From the NCBI GenBank assembly GCA_958296055.1, contig CATQHS010000001.1, forward strand, positions 515,808-579,807: 64,000 nt of DNA. The letters are read 5' to 3'. Origin of the DNA: an uncultured Acidimicrobiales bacterium. GTDB lineage: Bacteria; Actinomycetota; Acidimicrobiia; Acidimicrobiales; Aldehydirespiratoraceae. Below the pieces are notes generated by a model. The model had not been told where the DNA came from. It was given only the letters and a program-made list of their open reading frames with translations, and searched no databases. Positions 60,947 to 64,000 of the stretch are shown piece after piece. How positions within the stretch are numbered: the first letter of the stretch is position 1; the number at the start of each line of letters is the position of its first letter. Made by a program: the position numbers and the translations under genes.

Positions 60947-61375
60947 ATGGACCTTCAGGACCTCTCCGACCGGATCGAGATCGCCGACCTGCTGACCCGC
61001 TACGCCGCCGCGGTGGACCGGCGGGACTGGGACCAGTACCGGTCGGTGTTCACCCCCGGCGCCCGCATCGACTACACCTCCGCCGGAGGGGCGGCCGGGA
61101 CGGTGGACGAGGTGTGCGGGTGGCTGGCCGAGACGCTGGTGATGTTCGAGTCCACCCAGCACCTGATCTCCAACCTCGAAGTCGAACTCGACGGCGACGC
61201 CGCCGCGGTCACCGCCGCCTTCTTCAACCCCATGAAGCTCCCCGACGGCACGGTGTGGACCACCGGCGGCTGGTACCACCACAAGCTGCTGCGGACCCCC
61301 GACGGCTGGCGCAGCCGGGAACTGCGCGAGGAGTCAAGCTGGTTCCAGGGGCTGCCCGGGCCCGAACCCAGATAA
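60947..61375 (+). CDS. SnoaL-like / NTF2-fold protein
   Basis: 142 residues: RIEIADLLTRYAAAVDRRDWDQYRSVFTPGARIDYT is the standard start of SnoaL_4-type NTF2-fold proteins, and WRSRELREESSWFQG closes it. Members are small dehydratases, isomerases or ligand binders. GAGGAGG precedes ATG 60947. It is 23 nt from the CoA-transferase gene, suggesting they act on the same acyl-CoA-linked pathway. Confidence 0.85.
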   Translation: MDLQDLSDRIEIADLLTRYAAAVDRRDWDQYRSVFTPGARIDYTSAGGAAGTVDEVCGWLAETLVMFESTQHLISNLEVELDGDAAAVTAAFFNPMKLPDGTVWTTGGWYHHKLLRTPDGWRSRELREESSWFQGLPGPEPR

Positions 61376-61398
61376 GCCCGACCCGAGGGAGCGTTGCC

Positions 61399-62589
61399 AT
61401 GCCCGGACCCATGGAAGGCGTCTCCATCGTGGAGATGAGCGTGGCCCTCACCGGCCCCTTGGCCGTGGCCATGCTGGTGGACCAAGGCGCTGAGGCGGTC
61501 AAGATCGAGTCGCCCGGCCCCGGCGACCAGGGCCGCTACATCGGGGTGGGCGCGGGCGGGATCTCGGCCATGTTCCAGATCTGCAACCGGGGCAAGCGGG
61601 CGGTGGCGGTGGACTGCGGCGACCCCAGGGGCCGCGACATCGTGATGGACCTCGCCGCCGGCGCCGACGTGTTCGTCCAGAACATGCGGCCCGGCGCGGT
61701 CGAGCGGCTCGGCCTCAGCTACCAGTCGGTGGCCGAGCGCAACCCCGGCATCGTCTACGCCTCCATCACCGGCTTCGGACCCGACGGCCCCTACGCCCAC
61801 CGCCGGGCCTACGACTCGGTGCTGCAAGCCCAGGCCGGCCTGGCCGCCAACCAGACCGGTCTCAACGACAACCGCCCCAAGTTCCTCCGCCAGGCCGCGG
61901 CCGACAAGATCACCGCCTACACCGCCTGCCAGGCCATCACCGCCGCCCTGTTCGCCCGGGCCCGGGGCGCGGGCGGCCAGCACGTCGAGTTGTCCATGCT
62001 CGACGCGACGGTCGCCTACCTGTTTCCCGACTCGGCCGGCCACGAGGTGGCCCTCGACAACGACCAGCCCAACTTGGGCCAGTCGATAGTGGCCAACCAG
62101 AGGGCGATGGCCTTCACCGACGGCCACGCGGTGATCGCCGCGGTCACCGACTCCGAGTTCCACGGCATGGGCCGGGCCTTCGGGGTGGACACCTCCGCCC
62201 CGGGCCTGGCCACCATGGCCGACCGCTGGAAGAACAAGGAGGCCTACAGCCGGGCGGTGCGGGCCGCCCACGCCGCGGCCGCGTCGATGTCGCTGGCCGA
62301 AGGGACCGAGGCCATGGAGCGCGAGGACGTGCCCTACGGGGTGGTGCTGGCGGTGGAGGACCTGGCCGACGACGCCCAAGTGGTGCACAACGCCCTGCTG
62401 GAGGAGCACGACCACCCGGTGATGGGCCGGGTCCGCCAGAATCGGGTCCCGGCCCGCTTCGGCGGCACCCCGGCCTCGTTCCGGAACCCCTCGGCGCCCA
62501 CGCGGGGCCAGCACACCGACGAGGTGCTGACCGAACTGGGCTGGGGCCACCGCTTGGCCGAGCTGCGGGCTGACAAGGTGGTGGCCTGA
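61399..62589 (+). CDS. CaiB/BaiF family CoA-transferase
   Basis: 396 residues: MEGVSIVEMSVALTGPLA, AVKIESPGPGDQGR, CNRGKRAVAVDCGDPRGR, RPGAVERLGLSYQSV, YASITGFGPDGPYAHRRAYDSVLQAQ (catalytic Asp in the RAYDSV region). It moves CoA between carboxylic acids. GAGGGAG precedes the ATG. It differs clearly from the racemase-like member at 9382-10524, so the two likely have different substrates. Confidence 0.87.
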   Translation: MPGPMEGVSIVEMSVALTGPLAVAMLVDQGAEAVKIESPGPGDQGRYIGVGAGGISAMFQICNRGKRAVAVDCGDPRGRDIVMDLAAGADVFVQNMRPGAVERLGLSYQSVAERNPGIVYASITGFGPDGPYAHRRAYDSVLQAQAGLAANQTGLNDNRPKFLRQAAADKITAYTACQAITAALFARARGAGGQHVELSMLDATVAYLFPDSAGHEVALDNDQPNLGQSIVANQRAMAFTDGHAVIAAVTDSEFHGMGRAFGVDTSAPGLATMADRWKNKEAYSRAVRAAHAAAASMSLAEGTEAMEREDVPYGVVLAVEDLADDAQVVHNALLEEHDHPVMGRVRQNRVPARFGGTPASFRNPSAPTRGQHTDEVLTELGWGHRLAELRADKVVA

Positions 62590-62594
62590 CCCCG

Positions 62595-63464
62595 ATGGCC
62601 GACGAGACGCCGCCCCCGGCGGCCCGGACCGGCCCCGACCACCCGACGACGCCCCCGGCGACCCGGACCGGCCCCGACCACCCGGTGCCGCCCCCGGTCC
62701 GGCCCGACTTGGCCGTTGGTCTGATGAGCGCATCGGGGCGGCCGTGGCTCGACCGCGTCCGGCTGGGGGAATGGGAGCGGCACTTCGAAGCCAGCGGCGA
62801 GGCGGCGCCCATACCGGCGGCCACGGTGGTGCTGCTGAGGGACGGCCCCTCGGGGCTGGAGACCCTGATGCTGCGCCGCAACACCGGGATCGACTTCGGC
62901 GGCATGTGGGTGTTCCCCGGAGGCCGGATCGATCCCGGCGACCAGGATCAGACGGGCGACGCCATCCGAGCCGCCCGCAACGCCGCCGCCCGGGAGGCCC
63001 GCGAGGAGGCGAACGCGGCGGTGGACCCGCAGACCCTGGTGTACTTCGCCTTCTGGCTCCCGCCCCCCGTCACCCCCCGCCGCTACGCCACCTGGTTCTT
63101 CGCCGCCCGGGCCGGCGAAGGCGAAGTGGTGGTGGACTCCGGCGAGATCGTGCGCCACGAGTGGATGGCCCCGGCCGAGGCCATGGACCGAGCGGAGGTG
63201 GAGCTGGCCCCGCCCACCTGGGTCACGCTCCACACCCTCGGACGGTTCGCCACCACCGAAGCGGCCCTGTCGAACCTGGCCCGCCGCTGGCCCCGCCGCT
63301 ACGAGACAAGCATCGCCGAAGGCCCCGACGGGCCGGTGGCCATGTGGTCGGGCGACGCCGGCTACGAGACGGCCGACCCGGCCGCGCCCGGGCCCCGCCA
63401 CCGGCTGACCATGGCCCCCGGCGGCGGCTTCCGCTTCGACGAGTCCGGCTACCGGGACCCCTGA
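62595..63464 (+). CDS. NUDIX hydrolase (NUDT7/19-like)
   Basis: 289 residues. The NUDIX box reads GGRIDPGDQ...AAREAREEANA (G at ~112, REAREEA at ~136), with the extra residues between halves seen in NUDT19-type CoA diphosphatases. VVLLRDGPSGLETLMLRRN and MWVFPGGRID also fit. With the CoA-transferase just upstream (5 nt), hydrolysis of CoA or acyl-CoA is an attractive guess. Residues 5-36 contain a 13-residue repeat (DNA 62611-62700). Confidence 0.83.
   Translation: MADETPPPAARTGPDHPTTPPATRTGPDHPVPPPVRPDLAVGLMSASGRPWLDRVRLGEWERHFEASGEAAPIPAATVVLLRDGPSGLETLMLRRNTGIDFGGMWVFPGGRIDPGDQDQTGDAIRAARNAAAREAREEANAAVDPQTLVYFAFWLPPPVTPRRYATWFFAARAGEGEVVVDSGEIVRHEWMAPAEAMDRAEVELAPPTWVTLHTLGRFATTEAALSNLARRWPRRYETSIAEGPDGPVAMWSGDAGYETADPAAPGPRHRLTMAPGGGFRFDESGYRDP
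62611..62700. repeat. 39-bp in-frame repeat at the 5' end of the NUDIX gene
   Basis: Units begin at 62611 and 62650, with the start of a third at 62689. They encode PPPAARTGPDHPT and TPPATRTGPDHPV. Same unit length as the MFS repeat but a different sequence. Confidence 0.85.
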
Positions 63465-63488
63465 GACTTAACCCGGCCCGGCGGCGGC

Positions 63489-63508
63489 GCCGGAGCGAAA
63501 ACTCCGGC
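63489..63508. terminator. Hairpin between convergent genes
   Basis: GCCGGAG, loop CGAAAA, CTCCGGC: a perfect 7-bp GC-rich stem in the gap between the NUDIX gene and the minus-strand hydrolase gene. There is no T-run, so a bidirectional, non-classical terminator. Confidence 0.5.
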
Positions 63509-63524
63509 GATGAGATGGGCGGTG

Positions 63525-64000
63525 TCAGACCGGGCGGGCCAGAAGATCCTCGATGAGCCCGACCAGCTCCAGGGGCCGGTCGCCCTGGATGGAATGGCCG
63601 GCGCCGGCCACCACGGCGTGGGATGAGTGGGGGCAGCGCCGCATCCACTCGGACACGTCCGCGTCGTCCACCACGCTCCAGCGGCCTCCCTGCCACAGGG
63701 CCACCGGCATCTCTAGCCGGTCGACCATGTCCCACATGGCCCCGAAGGACGATCCGGGACCGCCGGGGCCGCCCGCGTCCGAGTCGCCCGCGGACGAGTC
63801 GGACGAGTCGGCCCAGTGGCGGATCCGGTCGTAGTTCCACCGCCAGCGGCCGTCGGAGCCCTCATGGGCGTTGTGGAGCACGCCCCGGCGCAGGGACTGC
63901 TCGCTGCGGCCCGGGTTGTGCTCGACGGTGCGGGCCAGGATGGCCTCGAAGCTGTCGAAGTCGTCGGGGCCGTCTATGAAGGCGACGATGGGACCGGTCT
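63525..64000 (-). CDS. Alpha/beta hydrolase, C-terminal part (runs off right edge)
   Basis: About 158 C-terminal residues. MPVALWQGGRWSVVDDADV resembles the strand carrying the acid residue, and AGAGHSIQGDRPLELVGLIEDLL carries the catalytic His (GAGH) followed by the usual end helix. An insertion of Ser/Gly/Asp (DSSDSSAGDSDAGGPGG) is low-complexity. The nucleophile elbow lies outside the window, so the substrate class cannot be judged. Confidence 0.8.
   Translation of the reverse strand, partial: TGPIVAFIDGPDDFDSFEAILARTVEHNPGRSEQSLRRGVLHNAHEGSDGRWRWNYDRIRHWADSSDSSAGDSDAGGPGGPGSSFGAMWDMVDRLEMPVALWQGGRWSVVDDADVSEWMRRCPHSSHAVVAGAGHSIQGDRPLELVGLIEDLLARPV

Noticed and set aside
1..64000. tRNA, rRNA or insertion-sequence genes
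   Set aside because: No tRNA-like T-loop/acceptor pairs, rRNA stretches, transposase motifs or terminal inverted repeats were seen by eye; a tRNAscan or ISfinder run would be decisive.

Overview
The window is about 64 kb of very GC-rich chromosome, densely packed with genes on both strands. It reads like an actinobacterium, most probably of the class Acidimicrobiia. Supporting genes are the NucS/EndoMS mismatch nuclease, a mycothiol-type amidase (Mca), a single-chain E2-E1 2-oxoglutarate enzyme (Kgd), an F420-type luciferase-like oxidoreductase, two CaiB/BaiF CoA-transferases and several SDR enzymes. At least 17 genes have a TANNNT hexamer 6-9 nt before the start codon, the actinobacterial signature of leaderless transcription. 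I use it to choose several starts.

Layout. 1-500: start of a DAK2-domain gene and a divergent DUF2277 gene. 524-2656: AT-rich two-gene restriction-modification island. 2659-10524: M16 peptidase lipoprotein, cold-shock-like protein, ATP-type PEP carboxykinase, small membrane protein, PIG-L deacetylase and CoA-transferase. 10663-12054: MFS transporter. 12071-16010: thiBPQ thiamine ABC operon under a TPP riboswitch. 16125-24098: polyprenol-phosphate glycosyltransferase, KamA-like radical SAM enzyme, small metallopeptidase, UvrD-type helicase, CPA2 antiporter and exonuclease III. 24155-31153: kgd, cysQ, an ABC1 kinase and nucS. 31209-37353: SDR, enolase-superfamily enzyme, SDR, TauD-type dioxygenase, FAD reductase and PAP2 phosphatase. 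37435-46080: small genes, SDR, Mug glycosylase, F420 oxidoreductase, secreted nuclease, ChbG deacetylase, SCP2 protein, Mca, and a PhoU/RCK-C plus MgtE-like pair. 46081-47690: AT-rich segment with a phased TGCCA array and a decayed protease/lipoprotein cassette. 47784-57254: ParA, ethanolamine-type permease, RecB-like nuclease, a second type II topoisomerase (parE, parC) and a membrane protein. 57291-60797: beta-propeller lipoprotein and the better-preserved protease/lipoprotein cassette. 60947-64000: SnoaL-like protein, CoA-transferase, NUDIX hydrolase and a partial alpha/beta hydrolase.

Two things stand out. First, a serine-protease gene followed by a two-domain lipoprotein gene occurs twice. 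The copy at 58697-60797 is readable but its protease lacks a signal peptide and is a base-composition chimera. The copy at 46465-47690 keeps a signal-peptide region but is broken by frameshifts and deletions. The decayed copy lies just downstream of nine TGCCA/TGGCA pentamers, seven of them direct and spaced at about one helical turn.

Second, the region is unusually rich in short tandem duplications. Some are in-frame minisatellites inside genes (13-aa and 16-aa units). Others duplicate gene starts or stops: pckA start, MFS start, tauD end, parC end, xth end, SCP2 end and the end of a small membrane protein gene. Two of these create micro-ORFs that end on the true start codon.
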